Positions 23,981 through 33,542 are shown, counted from the first letter of the stretch. The stretch: DNA of 36,720 nucleotides from Chloroflexota bacterium (GCA_009840135.1 VXOH01000027.1:940-37659); one strand, 5' to 3'. Translations and numbers: made by a program. The notes: generated from the letters alone by a model not told the origin.

Positions 23981-25666
23981 ATGAACGCTGCTTTTGACAG
24001 CCTGGCCGAGCGGGTGGTTAAGGAACACTGGGACTTTTATCCCACCGCCGGTTCCCGCATAGGTCGCCACGAGTATGACGGGCAGCTTCCGGACCTGTCG
24101 CCACACCGGATTACGCGGAGGGTAGAGGAGTTGCGGCGGGGGCTGGCTCAGCTTTCCGGGCTGGCCGACGGCAATAGCCGAGCCGGGACGGGGGAGCCGG
24201 AGGACCGGCTGACCTACCGCCTGCTGGAACTGTTTTTGCGGCGGGAGTTGTTCAACCTGGAGGAGATGCGGACGCTGGAGAACAACCCCATGCGGCAGGT
24301 GGGGTACCTGAACGTGGGCGGCTACGTGAAGCGGGACTACGCGCCCCTGGTGGACCGGTTGCGCAGCGCCACGGAGGCCATGGAACAGGTCCCCGACTTT
24401 CTGAACGTAGTTGACGCAGCCCTGGCGCCTGAATTAAGCCGTCCGGTGCTGGAGATGAGTATTGAGAGCTACCGGGGGATGGCCCGCTTCTATCGCGTGG
24501 ACCTGGGTGTTGACCCGGACCAGTCGGGCAGCGACGTAAACGACGCGGAGACCCTGGCGAAGTTTGACCAGGCCCGGGAGCAGGCGGCGCGAGCCCTGGA
24601 CGGCTTTGTAGTCAAGCTGGAGGAACGCCTGGCCAGGATGCCGGAGGGCGCAGAGGGGGACTTTGCCATCGGCTCGCAACTGTATTCGGATATGCTGGCC
24701 TACGGCGAGGGCGTCAACGTGCCGCTGCGGGACATCATCGAGCTGGGACAGGCCAACATGGAGCGAAACCTGGAACGCCTGGCCGAGGCCACGGCGGCTG
24801 TCGGGCCGGGGCGCTCGATACGGGATATTGTGGGGGAGATTGGCCGGAACCACCCCGCCGCCGAAGCCCTGATACCGGAGACCCGGGCCATGCTGGAGGA
24901 CATCCGGCAGTCGCTACTGGACCATGACATTATTTCCCTGCCTGCGGAGGACCGCTGCCAGGTTATCGAGACGCCCACCTACATGCGGTACGCCTTTGCC
25001 GCCATGGATAGTCCCGGCTCGCTGGAAACCCGGTCCACCGAGTCCTACTACTACGTAACTCCGGTGGAGGAGACGTGGACGGACGCCCAGGCCGAGGAGT
25101 GGCTGTCCAACTTCAACTACGACACGCTGCGCATCATTTCCATCCACGAGGTATATCCGGGCCACTTCGTCCACCACCTGCACAACAGCTACGGACGCCC
25201 GCTGCCCCTGGTCAACCGGGTGGCGTCGTCCTATGCCTTTACCGAGGGGTGGGCGCATTACACGGAAGAAATGATGCTGGAGACCGAGTACGCCCGGGGC
25301 CAGGCGGCCCTGCGGGTGACCCAGTTGCTGGAGGCCCTGGTGCGAAACTGCCGCTACCTGTGCGCGCTGGGAATGCATACCCAGGGCATGACGGTGGATG
25401 AGGCAACCCGGTTTTTCATGGACAACGCGTACATGGAGGAACTGCCGGCCCGCAGGGAAGCATTGCGGGGCACCTTCGACCCGGGGTATTTGAACTACAC
25501 GCTGGGCAAGCTGATGATTCTGAAGCTGAGGGAGGACTACCGGCGGGAGCAGGGCTCGGCATATACGCTGAAGGGGTTCCACGACCGGCTGTTGTCCTAC
25601 GGCGCACCTCCGTTGCCCCTGCTGCGGGAGGTAATGCTGGCCAACCCGGGGGACGGGCCGTTGTAG
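23981..25666 (+). CDS. DUF885 family zinc metallopeptidase
   Basis: A 561-residue DUF885 protein. The HExxxGH zinc signature appears as IISIHEVYPGHFVHH, and the third block as SYAFTEGWAHYTEEMM, matching the family that includes carboxypeptidase-like enzymes. N-terminal helices (FYPTAGSRIGRHEYDG) and the C-terminal LNYTLGKLMILKLREDYR are also typical. No signal peptide is seen, so it is probably cytoplasmic. The start is ATG after AAAGAGAG. It is monocistronic; a repeat element lies on each side. Confidence 0.85.
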   Translation: MNAAFDSLAERVVKEHWDFYPTAGSRIGRHEYDGQLPDLSPHRITRRVEELRRGLAQLSGLADGNSRAGTGEPEDRLTYRLLELFLRRELFNLEEMRTLENNPMRQVGYLNVGGYVKRDYAPLVDRLRSATEAMEQVPDFLNVVDAALAPELSRPVLEMSIESYRGMARFYRVDLGVDPDQSGSDVNDAETLAKFDQAREQAARALDGFVVKLEERLARMPEGAEGDFAIGSQLYSDMLAYGEGVNVPLRDIIELGQANMERNLERLAEATAAVGPGRSIRDIVGEIGRNHPAAEALIPETRAMLEDIRQSLLDHDIISLPAEDRCQVIETPTYMRYAFAAMDSPGSLETRSTESYYYVTPVEETWTDAQAEEWLSNFNYDTLRIISIHEVYPGHFVHHLHNSYGRPLPLVNRVASSYAFTEGWAHYTEEMMLETEYARGQAALRVTQLLEALVRNCRYLCALGMHTQGMTVDEATRFFMDNAYMEELPARREALRGTFDPGYLNYTLGKLMILKLREDYRREQGSAYTLKGFHDRLLSYGAPPLPLLREVMLANPGDGPL

Positions 25667-25744
25667 TGGGGGGCCTTCACCCCAGCCCCTTTCCGTGGGG
25701 GCGAGGAGTGACATTCCTGGCAAGGGTCTTTAAGACAGTTCGAA

Positions 25745-25769
25745 GGGCAGCCACGAGGGCTGCCCCTAC
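25745..25769. repeat. Dispersed hairpin repeat, copy 3 (GGGCAGCC...GGCTGCCCCTAC)
   Basis: GGGCAGCCACGAGGGCTGCC-type stem-loop and CTAC in the gap between the convergent DUF885 and PIG-L genes; nearly identical to 23336-23360. Confidence 0.65.
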
Positions 25770-25798
25770 ACATTTCGGCGAATCTCGCGAAAAGGATG

Positions 25799-26503
25799 TC
25801 AGGTGCGGAAGTTGGCCCGGCGGAAGGCTTCGGCATATTCGCAGCCGCCCTGGGCGCCGGCGTCGCGGGCCCGCTGGTAAACGTAGTCCACCACCTCGCG
25901 TTCCGGATGGTCGGCCACCTGGCTCCGGTGGGCCTGGACCGCCGCCAGCTTGACCTCCATGGTCTCGCCAATATCAATGTAGGTGTCGGGCAGCTCCGTG
26001 CCCCAGAAGAGGATGGTACCCGTCTTGTGGGGCTCCAGTCCCTCGTCACTCCAAAGCTCACCGAAGTGGAGATGGTCACGGGCGTAGGGGAATACAGCGT
26101 CCAGGGCCACCTGGCCGGCCACCCGGTGGTCGCGGTGCCAGACCATGCCGCGCACGTAGGGCTCGGTCGCCATGACCACGTCGGGCCTGAGCCGCCGGAT
26201 CTGTCGAACCAGTTGCTTGCGAAACTCGCCGGTATCCTCCAGTTCGCCGTCGGGGTAGCCCAGCTTGACTATTTCCCGGACTCCCAGGACTTCGGCGGCA
26301 GCCTCCTGCTCACCATCCCGGATGGAGGCCAACTCGGCGGAGGAAATTCCGGGGTTATCAGTGCCCTTGCCGCCGTCGGTGCAGACGACATAAAAGACTT
26401 CGGCGCCCTGGCCGATCCACCGGGCCAGGGTGCCGCCGCACCAGATTTCCGCATTATCGGGATGGGGTGTAACTACGAGAACGCGCTGCGGAGTTTCTTC
26501 CAT
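25799..26503 (-). CDS. PIG-L (LmbE-like) family deacetylase, variant HPDN motif
   Basis: A 234-residue PIG-L protein, the family of zinc N-deacetylases acting on GlcNAc-linked small molecules (MshB, BshB, GlcNAc-PI). The N-terminus is RVLVVTPHPDNAEIWCGGTLARW; later VVMATEPYVRGMVWHRDHRVAGQVALDAV supplies the histidine pair (HRDH). The usual AHPDDE metal motif is HPDN here: the second Asp, a zinc ligand in MshB, is Asn. Activity is therefore uncertain. It lies 103 bases after the small membrane gene on the same strand. Confidence 0.85.
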   Translation of the reverse strand: MEETPQRVLVVTPHPDNAEIWCGGTLARWIGQGAEVFYVVCTDGGKGTDNPGISSAELASIRDGEQEAAAEVLGVREIVKLGYPDGELEDTGEFRKQLVRQIRRLRPDVVMATEPYVRGMVWHRDHRVAGQVALDAVFPYARDHLHFGELWSDEGLEPHKTGTILFWGTELPDTYIDIGETMEVKLAAVQAHRSQVADHPEREVVDYVYQRARDAGAQGGCEYAEAFRRANFRT

Positions 26504-26606
26504 TTACAATTTCCCCTTGAAATCTCCCAGTTTCGGGCCCGGCTTCAACATGCCGAGAACCCAGGGGCCCGGTACCCTTACTCGCGCCACATGTGGCGGG
26601 TTTAAC

Positions 26607-26822
26607 TCAGGCGCTGGCCTGGGTGCCATGGCTTTGCAGACCAGCCAGGTAACCCTCCAGGCGGGCCTGACCCTTTTCGACTTCAACCAGGCGATTGGCT
26701 ATGTCATCAATGCGGCGGTTGGTGTCATTGTGGAGTTTTAGAACCAGGCCGCCCAGGGAAACGCCCACCACCAACACCGTAAGAATTACACCCAGGTAGC
26801 CCAACAGGTTCACGTCTGCCAT
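26607..26822 (-). CDS. Small single-pass membrane protein with coiled coil
   Basis: A 71-residue protein from ATG 26822 (GAGG eight bases before it; the ATG at 26843 lacks such a site). One N-terminal membrane helix (LLGYLGVILTVLVVGVSLGG) is followed by a charged helical tail with heptad spacing (LHNDTNRRIDDIANRLVEVEKGQARLE). It resembles small structural proteins found widely in bacteria; role unknown. Confidence 0.6.
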   Translation of the reverse strand: MADVNLLGYLGVILTVLVVGVSLGGLVLKLHNDTNRRIDDIANRLVEVEKGQARLEGYLAGLQSHGTQASA

Positions 26823-26967
26823 TTGGTTATCCTCAGCCGCCATGGGGTTGGAGGAAGGATCTGGCGGCTACGACCTATGATACCTGCCCCGGCCAGCAGG
26901 TACAAGCAACCCGTTTTCCCGAGATACCCACAGAGGTCGAGCAGGATGATTGTCCGCGCCGAGCCAG

Positions 26968-27663
26968 TCAGTCGTGGTCGCGTTCGCTGAGGACCGGCGC
27001 TTCAACGTTGGACTCGCCCAAAAGCGAACCGGCCAGGAGGCCGCCGGAGATTATGATTTTCATGGCATCGTCCACGCTGATGTCGGTGAAGGTGACGTCA
27101 GTGTAGGGCACCACTATGAGGAAACCCGAGGAGGGAACGGGGGTGGTGGGAACGTAAACGGCCAGCATGTCCTCGCCGTCGGTCTCGCCGAGGTAGGAGG
27201 TAATCAGGCCGATGGACTTGGACCCCTGGCGGGGAAATTCCACCAGTACCACGCCCCGGTAAGGACGGTCATCGCCACGGCTGAGGGTCTGCATGGCGCT
27301 GCGCAGGGGGCTGTAAATGCTGCCGATGCCGGGCACCCGCTCCACCAGCCAGTGAACCCCGTTAATCATCCGCTGGCCCAGGCCGTGGGTGGTGGTCACC
27401 AGCACCCCGCAAATTAAAACCAAACATAGGGCAACACCCGAGGCGCGGGGGGGGGGAATTGTCAGGGAAATAAAAAGGATTGTCAGGATTACCGGATCCA
27501 CCAGGTCGAAGATAAACTTGAGAATCCAGATAGTAATGAAAAGAGGCAGAATTACCAGGAGGCCCGCGGCAAGGGTGGCCTCAAGATGGATAATCATTCT
27601 GCGGGGAAAGGGCCTATCGTCCTCTGAGCGCCTGGCCATAGCTCTTTGTCGTTCCTCTGGCAA
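26968..27663 (-). CDS. DUF502 domain-containing membrane protein
   Basis: A 231-residue DUF502 protein: two membrane segments (ATLAAGLLVILPLFITIWILKFIF and GVALCLVLICGVLVTT), then VERVPGIGSIYSPLRSAMQTLS, which matches the family, and a C-terminal soluble domain with VPTTPVPSSGFLIVVP. The start ATG at 27663 or 27639 is undecided. A run of ten G (27447-27456; C on the coding strand) encodes the IPPP turn between the helices and is a slippage risk, but the frame is intact across it. Function unknown. Confidence 0.8.
   Translation of the reverse strand: MPEERQRAMARRSEDDRPFPRRMIIHLEATLAAGLLVILPLFITIWILKFIFDLVDPVILTILFISLTIPPPRASGVALCLVLICGVLVTTTHGLGQRMINGVHWLVERVPGIGSIYSPLRSAMQTLSRGDDRPYRGVVLVEFPRQGSKSIGLITSYLGETDGEDMLAVYVPTTPVPSSGFLIVVPYTDVTFTDISVDDAMKIIISGGLLAGSLLGESNVEAPVLSERDHD
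27447..27456. repeat. Ten-base G homopolymer inside DUF502
   Basis: Ten consecutive G bases within the DUF502 coding region, encoding Pro-Pro-Pro on the minus strand. The family similarity continues in one frame on both sides, so the length as given is in frame. Confidence 0.8.
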
Positions 27664-27860
27664 CGGATGGGGTAAGCAGGGCTAAGCAGCCCAATTGCCG
27701 GCGTCTGCCGCGAGACGCCGGCCTGGTCCGGACTATGCTGGGGAAAGCGCACACCGCCACCGGGAAGCGCCGACATCTCCCGGAAAGTGAGCGCAGGCAA
27801 GGTAAAGGCGCGGTGCGAGGCAGGGGAAATTCAGCGTCCGGAAACGCTCTTGCAACAACC

Positions 27861-29156
27861 TCAGGTCGAGCGGGAGGCTGACCTTTCTTCTACCAGAGCA
27901 TCGTAAACCCCGGCTATCCGCTCGGCCACCTTGTCCCAGCTCAGGTCTTCGGCCCGGCGGCGGGCGGCTACGCCCATGCTGTGCTGCAAGCTTTTGCTTG
28001 ATATTAGCATTTCGAGGGAATTAGCGAAAGCCTCCGGGCAGCGCCAGGACTTGAGATAGCCGGTGCTGCCGTGCTGTACCACGGTGGGCAGGCCGCCAAC
28101 CCGGGATGCGACTACCGGTGTACCGCAGGCCATGGATTCCAGGGCGGCCAGGCCAAAACTCTCGTAAAAGGAGGGAACGACACACACGTCGGCGGCGCTG
28201 TAATAGACGGGAAGCTCTTCCTGGGCCACGCGCCCCACGAAATCTATGAAGTCGTCAACCTGCAGCGTTCCGGCCAGTTCCCGCAGGCGCTCTACCTCAC
28301 CGTCCTGGCCATTGTCGTCGCCTACGACGAGGACCCGCACGGGCTCGCAGGTATCCAGATGAGCGGCGGTGCGGACCAGCAGCTCCACGCCCTTGAGGGA
28401 CTCGATGCGGCCCACGTACAGCAGGACCTTGTCGCCGTTGAGGCCCAGGCGCTGTCTCGATTCTTCCCGGTCCAGGGGACGGAAGGTGCCCAAATCCACT
28501 CCGCAGGGGGCCAACTGGATGCGCTTCACGTCCGCGCCGTAGAGCCTTGCCATGGAGTCCCGCTCGTGGGGGCTGAAAGCAATGATCCGGTCGGCGGAGG
28601 CTATCAACTGCTCTTCCACTTCCTGCCGTTCCACGGGCTCATTCTCGCCGGCCCGTGACTGCATCTTAATGCGAGAGAGGGTGTGGAAGGTTATCGTGTG
28701 GGGGATATCCAGCCAGCGGCTGAAGGCGCGGCCCAGCCAGCCGGAAAGCCAGTAGTGGGAATGCACGGCCCGATAGGTCAAGTCGTTGCCGAGGGTAAAC
28801 GCCTTCATCTCCTCGAGGAAGTCGGGCAGTACCCCGTACAAGGAGTGCATGGGGGCGTCGGGCTCTCCGGCGGGCAAGTGAATGACCCGCACATTGCCAG
28901 ATATGGCTTCAATCATGTTCGGAGAATTACGGTTCGAACCATCAGGGCTCGGCCCGGTATTCTTGCCGCCGGTCACATCCGGCTGCCCAGCATGGGGGCG
29001 GTACTCGCGGGTAAAGACGTCCACGGGGATGCCGATGTTGCCCAGGGACCTGGCCAACTGGCGGACGTAAACATTCATTCCGCCGGCCTTGCCCTCGCCG
29101 GGGGCCGCCAGGGGACTGGCATGGAAGGAGATGAAGGCTACTCTCGCTTCGCTCAA
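27861..29156 (-). CDS. Glycosyltransferase family 4, MshA-like
   Basis: A 431-residue GT4 retaining transferase. Starting at TTG 29156, the N-terminus reads [19 protein letters not shown] and [17 protein letters not shown], very like MshA and sucrose-phosphate synthase-type enzymes; [18 protein letters not shown] starts the C-terminal Rossmann domain; [21 protein letters not shown] has the E-x7-E motif. The TTGA at 29153-29156 overlaps the stop of the upstream acyltransferase, giving translational coupling; the frame open to 29297 is only overlap. The donor is probably a nucleotide sugar; the acceptor is unknown. Confidence 0.82.
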   Translation of the reverse strand: MSEARVAFISFHASPLAAPGEGKAGGMNVYVRQLARSLGNIGIPVDVFTREYRPHAGQPDVTGGKNTGPSPDGSNRNSPNMIEAISGNVRVIHLPAGEPDAPMHSLYGVLPDFLEEMKAFTLGNDLTYRAVHSHYWLSGWLGRAFSRWLDIPHTITFHTLSRIKMQSRAGENEPVERQEVEEQLIASADRIIAFSPHERDSMARLYGADVKRIQLAPCGVDLGTFRPLDREESRQRLGLNGDKVLLYVGRIESLKGVELLVRTAAHLDTCEPVRVLVVGDDNGQDGEVERLRELAGTLQVDDFIDFVGRVAQEELPVYYSAADVCVVPSFYESFGLAALESMACGTPVVASRVGGLPTVVQHGSTGYLKSWRCPEAFANSLEMLISSKSLQHSMGVAARRRAEDLSWDKVAERIAGVYDALVEERSASRST

Positions 29157-30256
29157 CTGTTGCTCACCGCCGTCGGATTGCTGACCACCATGCGGTAGAT
29201 GGTCCGATTCAGGCCGCCCAGGTGATACTTGTAGGGTTCCGGTCCGCGCAAGAAATCGAAGTAAGACTTTCCCTGCTCGATGGCTTCCCGCAGGCACAGG
29301 GCATTGAGGAGAAGGCCCACGCTGTAGTAACCGTATTCCGGATTATACCCGCTGTTGTAAAGATAGCGAGTGCCGTTATAGTCGAAGCACAGAGAGGTAG
29401 CGACATCGCCGCCATCCATCTCAAGAAAGTAGAGGCGCAGCATGTCCAACTGGGAAGTACACTCGGCTATGCGACGGAAAAACGCTTCCCGCTCCGCGGT
29501 CATGTAGGCGTCTTTTTCGGGGTCGCTCTGGCGCATCAGGGCGAGGAAATCGTCCAGCCTGGCCGCCACCGCCGCCGGGTCCTGTACGGAGTACCAGCGC
29601 CAGCCCTCCACCGATTCCAGGCGGCGGAGCTTGCGGCGCAGTTCGTGGCGATTCTTCTTGGAAAGGCCGGAGAGGTATTCGTCCCAGGTTGAAGGCAAGG
29701 CCAGGCCGGGAGTCACGTCTTCCTCCGTAACTTCCACGTGGTAACCCTTCCGGCGGGCCAGTTCGGGCAAATGTTCCAGGGTTGGCGAACCCTCAATGAG
29801 AGAGGGAAGTTCCAGCACCCCCCATCTTTCTCGTTCCAGCCAGGCCAGGAAGGCGGAAAAGAACTCGTCCTCCCTGCCGGGGAGCACCATGAAGTCGTTG
29901 TAATCGAAGGTCTCCGTGCTCCCCACAAAGGAGAGGGCTTCACCCTGACGGGACATGGAAGCTATGGCAGTAACCGTGTCTCCCTCCCCGGTTTCATTTT
30001 CCGGGACGTTGCCAGGGACGTTGCCAGGGACGTTGCCAGGGACGTTGCCAGGGACGTTGCCAGGGACGCTGCCGATTCCATCCTTCAGGTAGAACCCGGC
30101 CATTTCGCGGCCTTCGTGGAAAGAGTCCCACCAGACCTCCTGCCACTGGGGCATGAGATAGAAGGTGTTTACGGAGCATTGGGACAGCAGTTCCAGCCAT
30201 TGGGCCCGGATATCCTGGAAGGACGTGAGGGGGATCGCGGCCATGCTGGTGGTCAA
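29153..30256 (-). CDS. GNAT acyltransferase of the BioF2/FemAB-like type
   Basis: A 367-residue protein ending in the acetyltransferase-like part FLEMDGGDVATSLCFDYNGTRYLYNSGYNP, then SVGLLLNALCLREAIEQGKSYFDFLRGPEPYKYHLGG, typical of BioF2/FemAB-like proteins (acyl or aminoacyl transfer). The middle contains SKKNRHELRRKLRRLE. The start is probably TTG 30256: GGAGG lies 10 bases ahead, whereas ATG 30265 has no spacer. It begins just after the folE stop at 30258 and overlaps the GT4 start. An unusual stretch of repeated Val-Pro-Gly-Asn (12-bp units, 30003-30074) interrupts the N-terminal third. Confidence 0.75.
   Translation of the reverse strand: MTTSMAAIPLTSFQDIRAQWLELLSQCSVNTFYLMPQWQEVWWDSFHEGREMAGFYLKDGIGSVPGNVPGNVPGNVPGNVPGNVPENETGEGDTVTAIASMSRQGEALSFVGSTETFDYNDFMVLPGREDEFFSAFLAWLERERWGVLELPSLIEGSPTLEHLPELARRKGYHVEVTEEDVTPGLALPSTWDEYLSGLSKKNRHELRRKLRRLESVEGWRWYSVQDPAAVAARLDDFLALMRQSDPEKDAYMTAEREAFFRRIAECTSQLDMLRLYFLEMDGGDVATSLCFDYNGTRYLYNSGYNPEYGYYSVGLLLNALCLREAIEQGKSYFDFLRGPEPYKYHLGGLNRTIYRMVVSNPTAVSNS
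30003..30074 (-). repeat. 12-bp tandem repeat encoding (Val-Pro-Gly-Asn)n
   Basis: Five perfect copies of GGGACGTTGCCA (30003-30062) and one degenerate copy (30063-30074) lie in the acyltransferase gene and read as VPGN repeats on the minus strand. Unit length is a multiple of three, so gain or loss keeps the frame. Confidence 0.9.
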
Positions 30257-30257
30257 A

Positions 30258-30860
30258 TCAGGCATCCCTCCGCAACAGGGCCAACAAGGAATCCCGGTTC
30301 CAGTCGCCGGAGGCGAAGTCGCCCCGGACGGCGGTAGTGATAACCCTGGCGCCGGGCTTTTGCACACCGCGCATTGCCATGCAGAGATGTTCCGCCTCCA
30401 GTTCCACCGCCACGCCAATGGGCGACAGGGCGGAATGGACGGCATCGGCGAACTGGCCGGTCAGGCGTTCCTGCACCTGGGGGCGACGGCAGGCGACCTC
30501 CAGGGCGCGGGAAAGCTTGCTGATTCCGGCGATTCTGCCGTTGGGGATATAGGCTACCCTGGCGGAGCCGAAGAAGGGAAGCAGGTGATGCTCGCACATG
30601 GAATAGAAGGTGACATCGCGAAGAAGCACGGGGTCGGTGCTTTCCTCGTCAAATATGGCGTCTATGGCATCCCGGGGGTCCATGCCAACGCCGGAGAAAA
30701 GCTCCGCATACATTCGCGCCACCCGCTGGGGGGTTTCCCTGAGGCCATGGCGGGCGGGGTCTTCGCCGACGGCCGCCAGCAGGTCCGCCACTATTTTTTC
30801 GATCGGCTGGTGAATCGTACTACCCACCTTTTGGGAAAGCTGGTGAGAACTGTCCCGCAT
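30258..30860 (-). CDS. folE: GTP cyclohydrolase I
   Basis: A 200-residue enzyme (GTP to 7,8-dihydroneopterin triphosphate, first step of folate and pterin synthesis) from ATG 30860; the open frame to 30977 overlaps thrC and is not conserved. Zinc ligands are the CEHH motif (Cys89, His92) and Cys160 in EHLCMAMRG. RETPQRVARMYAELFSG and IAGISKLSRALEVACRRPQVQERLT are typical. It sits 52 bases behind thrC and is followed at once by the acyltransferase gene, so it could be part of one transcript. Confidence 0.95.
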   Translation of the reverse strand: MRDSSHQLSQKVGSTIHQPIEKIVADLLAAVGEDPARHGLRETPQRVARMYAELFSGVGMDPRDAIDAIFDEESTDPVLLRDVTFYSMCEHHLLPFFGSARVAYIPNGRIAGISKLSRALEVACRRPQVQERLTGQFADAVHSALSPIGVAVELEAEHLCMAMRGVQKPGARVITTAVRGDFASGDWNRDSLLALLRRDA

Positions 30861-30912
30861 ATCCGGCGCGCCTGGCAAGTTCACAGGAGCAGGGAAGCGG
30901 TTGCCGGGACGC

Positions 30913-31980
30913 TTATGGGGTATGCGCAGGGGTAAGAGTGGCCGCCTCCACGGCTTCCATGGTCGGCTCAATTTCAACGGTCTGGGCGGTTACGCTGCTC
31001 ACCGCCAGGTCCGGGTCTTTGAGGCCTGAACCGGTAATGATACATACTACACGCTGGTCTGACAGATTCAAGCCCTGGCTTACCTGCTTGATCAGTCCCG
31101 CCACCGACGCGGCGGAGGCGGGTTCGCCGAAAAGACCCTCCCTGGACGCCAGGAGGCGGTAGGCCTCCAGGATTTCGTCGTCGCTGACCATGTCAATGAG
31201 GCCGCCGGACTGATCCCGGGCCTTCAGGGCCTGCTGCCAGCTGGCGGGATTTCCGATGCGTATGGCTGAGGCAATGGTCTGGGGATTGTTGATTGGGTAG
31301 CCGTGAACGATGGGCGCGGCGCCGGCCGCCTGGAAGCCCATCATGCGGGGCAGGGTACGGGTGCGCTCCAACTGATGGTATTCAACAAAGCCCTTCCAGT
31401 AGGCGGTTATGTTGCCGGCATTGCCCACGGGTATGAAGAGGTAATCGGGGGCGTCGCCCAGAACGTCGGCAATCTCGAAGGCGGCGGTTTTCTGGCCTTC
31501 TATGCGGTGGGGGTTGACGGAGTTGACCAGGGTGATGGGGTGATTGCGGGTAAACTCCCGGACCAGGGTGAGGGCGGCATCGAAATTGCCGTCCACCATA
31601 ATTATCCTTGCTCCGTAGGCCATAGCCTGGGCGAGTTTGCCCAGCGCCACCTCCCCCTTGGGAATGAGAACATAGGCCTGAAGGTCCAGGTAGGCGCTGT
31701 AGGCGGCGGCCGAGGCGCTGGTGTTGCCCGTGGAGGCGCACATGATGCCCACCGCGCCCTCTTCAACGGCCTTGGCAATGGCAACCACCATGCCGCGGTC
31801 CTTGAAGGAGCCGGTGGGATTACAGCCCTCCAGCTTGAAGTAGAGCTCCTTGCAGCCCAATTCCTTGCCCAGGTGATTGGACTTTACCAGGGGGGTATCC
31901 CCCTCTCCCAGCGAGAAGATGGGGGTATCCTCGGTAAGAGGCAGAAAGTCCCTGTACTGTTGCAGAACACCGATGCCCAT
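30913..31980 (-). CDS. thrC: Threonine synthase
   Basis: A 355-residue PLP enzyme (O-phosphohomoserine to threonine). The PLP lysine is Lys60 in [13 protein letters not shown]. Other marks are [16 protein letters not shown] and [16 protein letters not shown]. Length fits the compact class of threonine synthase. It works directly after hom in the pathway but homoserine kinase is not present in the window. ATG 31980; the ribosome binding site is weak. Confidence 0.93.
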   Translation of the reverse strand: MGIGVLQQYRDFLPLTEDTPIFSLGEGDTPLVKSNHLGKELGCKELYFKLEGCNPTGSFKDRGMVVAIAKAVEEGAVGIMCASTGNTSASAAAYSAYLDLQAYVLIPKGEVALGKLAQAMAYGARIIMVDGNFDAALTLVREFTRNHPITLVNSVNPHRIEGQKTAAFEIADVLGDAPDYLFIPVGNAGNITAYWKGFVEYHQLERTRTLPRMMGFQAAGAAPIVHGYPINNPQTIASAIRIGNPASWQQALKARDQSGGLIDMVSDDEILEAYRLLASREGLFGEPASAASVAGLIKQVSQGLNLSDQRVVCIITGSGLKDPDLAVSSVTAQTVEIEPTMEAVEAATLTPAHTP

Positions 31981-32159
31981 GCTATTTTTGCAATCTCAGG
32001 CAGTTTTTGCACTTGCGGGATGACCAGCGCCGCCCCCGTATGGGGCGCCAGGAAGGTGGACAGACCCAGCCCCTTCCAGATTTCGACTTTCGCCGGAGTG
32101 AAGGACCGAAGCCAAGCCGGCTTTGATATTCCGGAAGGCCGAGTTGCGTGGTAATTCTT

Positions 32160-32200
32160 CACCCCCATCCTAGCCTTCCCCCATCAAGGGGGAAGGGACA
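32160..32200. repeat. Dispersed CCTTCCCCC hairpin repeat (single copy)
   Basis: CACCCCCATCC followed by GCCTTCCCCC-ATCAA-GGGGGAAGG: same family as 1-108 and 14861-14900. It lies in the 233-base gap between thrC and hom; no gene was seen there. Confidence 0.65.
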
Positions 32201-32213
32201 CCTGGATTGTATT

Positions 32214-33542
32214 CTAATCCTCAATCCGCAGCAGGCTGTTTATTTCCTGCACAACCTCCAGCTCCGCCGCCAGCTTAAGGGACTTCTGCACCGACGACTC
32301 CCGGGCCGGATGGGTAGTTATCACAATCTCAGCGGTCTGGGCAGCGGGGTCGGCGTCCTTCTGCAGCACCGAGGCTATGCTGATGTCCTGCTCGCCCAAG
32401 ATGCGGGCAATCTGGGCCAGAACCCCGGGCCGGTCAGCTATATTGAGCCGGAGAAAGTACTTGCACACCAGGTCGTCAATAGACCGTATGCTGCCGGACT
32501 CCTCGATAGTCCCAGCGGGCAATGGACACGGGCCCGTCTGCAGGTTGCGGGCGATTTCAATCAGGTCGCCTACCACCGCGCTGGTGGTGGGTCCGCGACC
32601 GGCTCCCCTGCCGTGAATAAGCACCTGTCCGCAGAGGCTGCCCTCCACTTCCACCGCATTATACACCCCATCCACCTTGCCCAACATAGTATCCTGGGGA
32701 ATCAGGGCCGGATACACCCGGGCCTGAATGGCACCGTCGGCCCCGTTGTCGGCCCCGTCTTCCCTGGTGGCTATGGCCAGGGACTTGATGGCATAGCCCA
32801 GTTCGTGGGCGTAGCGAAAGTCCTGGAGCTGCAAACGGCCGATTCCCTCGCGGTAAATGTCCTGGGGGGCGACGCGGCGCTGGAAGGCCAGGCCGGCCAG
32901 GATGGACAGCTTGTAAACGGCATCGTAGCCTTCAACGTCATTGGTGGGGTCCGCCTCGGCATAGCCCCGTTCCTGGGCCTCGGCCAGGGCCAGGGAAAAA
33001 TCGGTGTGGTCGTTGGCCATGCGGGTGAGAATGTAGTTGGTGGTGCCGTTGATGATACTGCGGACTGAGCGAAAACGGTTGGCAGCCAGTTCCCGGGACA
33101 GGCAGCCGATGATGGGAATGCCGCCGCCCACGCTGGCCTCGTACAGCAGGTTGAGCCCGTTCTCCCGGGCCAGGGAAAGGAGTTCGGGGCCCCGCTTGGC
33201 CATGACCTCCTTATTGGCGGTCACCACATGCTTGCCGCCGGCCAGGGCTCCCTCCAGGTAGCGGGCGGCAGGGTCCTCACCGCCGATAACCTCAACCACC
33301 ACGGAAATTTCCGGGTCGGCCAGGATGTCTTCAGGGTTGGTGGTAATCACGCCGGGCGGCAGGAACAAGTCCCGGTTACGGGAGGGGTCGCGTACCAATG
33401 CCTTTTTCAGGTGGACGGGACGGCCAACCTGGCCGGCAATGGCATGGGGCTGCTCAAGCAGGGCTTCGGCCACGCCGCCCCCCACGACGCCCAGGCCCAG
33501 CAGGCCGACATTAACGGGTTTATTGTCGCTGAAACTATTCAT
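32214..33542 (-). CDS. hom: Homoserine dehydrogenase
   Basis: A 442-residue NAD(P)-dependent enzyme (aspartate semialdehyde to homoserine). The nucleotide-binding GLGVVG is at 16-21, VVEVIGGEDPAA near 90-101, TANKEVMAKRG near 118-128, and GGGIPIIGCLSRELAANRFRSVRSIINGTTNYIL is the substrate-binding core. A C-terminal ACT domain (about 365-442, YFLRLNIADRPGVLAQIARIL) predicts threonine feedback. Four 14-bp direct repeats lie just upstream (33583-33638). Confidence 0.95.
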   Translation of the reverse strand: MNSFSDNKPVNVGLLGLGVVGGGVAEALLEQPHAIAGQVGRPVHLKKALVRDPSRNRDLFLPPGVITTNPEDILADPEISVVVEVIGGEDPAARYLEGALAGGKHVVTANKEVMAKRGPELLSLARENGLNLLYEASVGGGIPIIGCLSRELAANRFRSVRSIINGTTNYILTRMANDHTDFSLALAEAQERGYAEADPTNDVEGYDAVYKLSILAGLAFQRRVAPQDIYREGIGRLQLQDFRYAHELGYAIKSLAIATREDGADNGADGAIQARVYPALIPQDTMLGKVDGVYNAVEVEGSLCGQVLIHGRGAGRGPTTSAVVGDLIEIARNLQTGPCPLPAGTIEESGSIRSIDDLVCKYFLRLNIADRPGVLAQIARILGEQDISIASVLQKDADPAAQTAEIVITTHPARESSVQKSLKLAAELEVVQEINSLLRIED

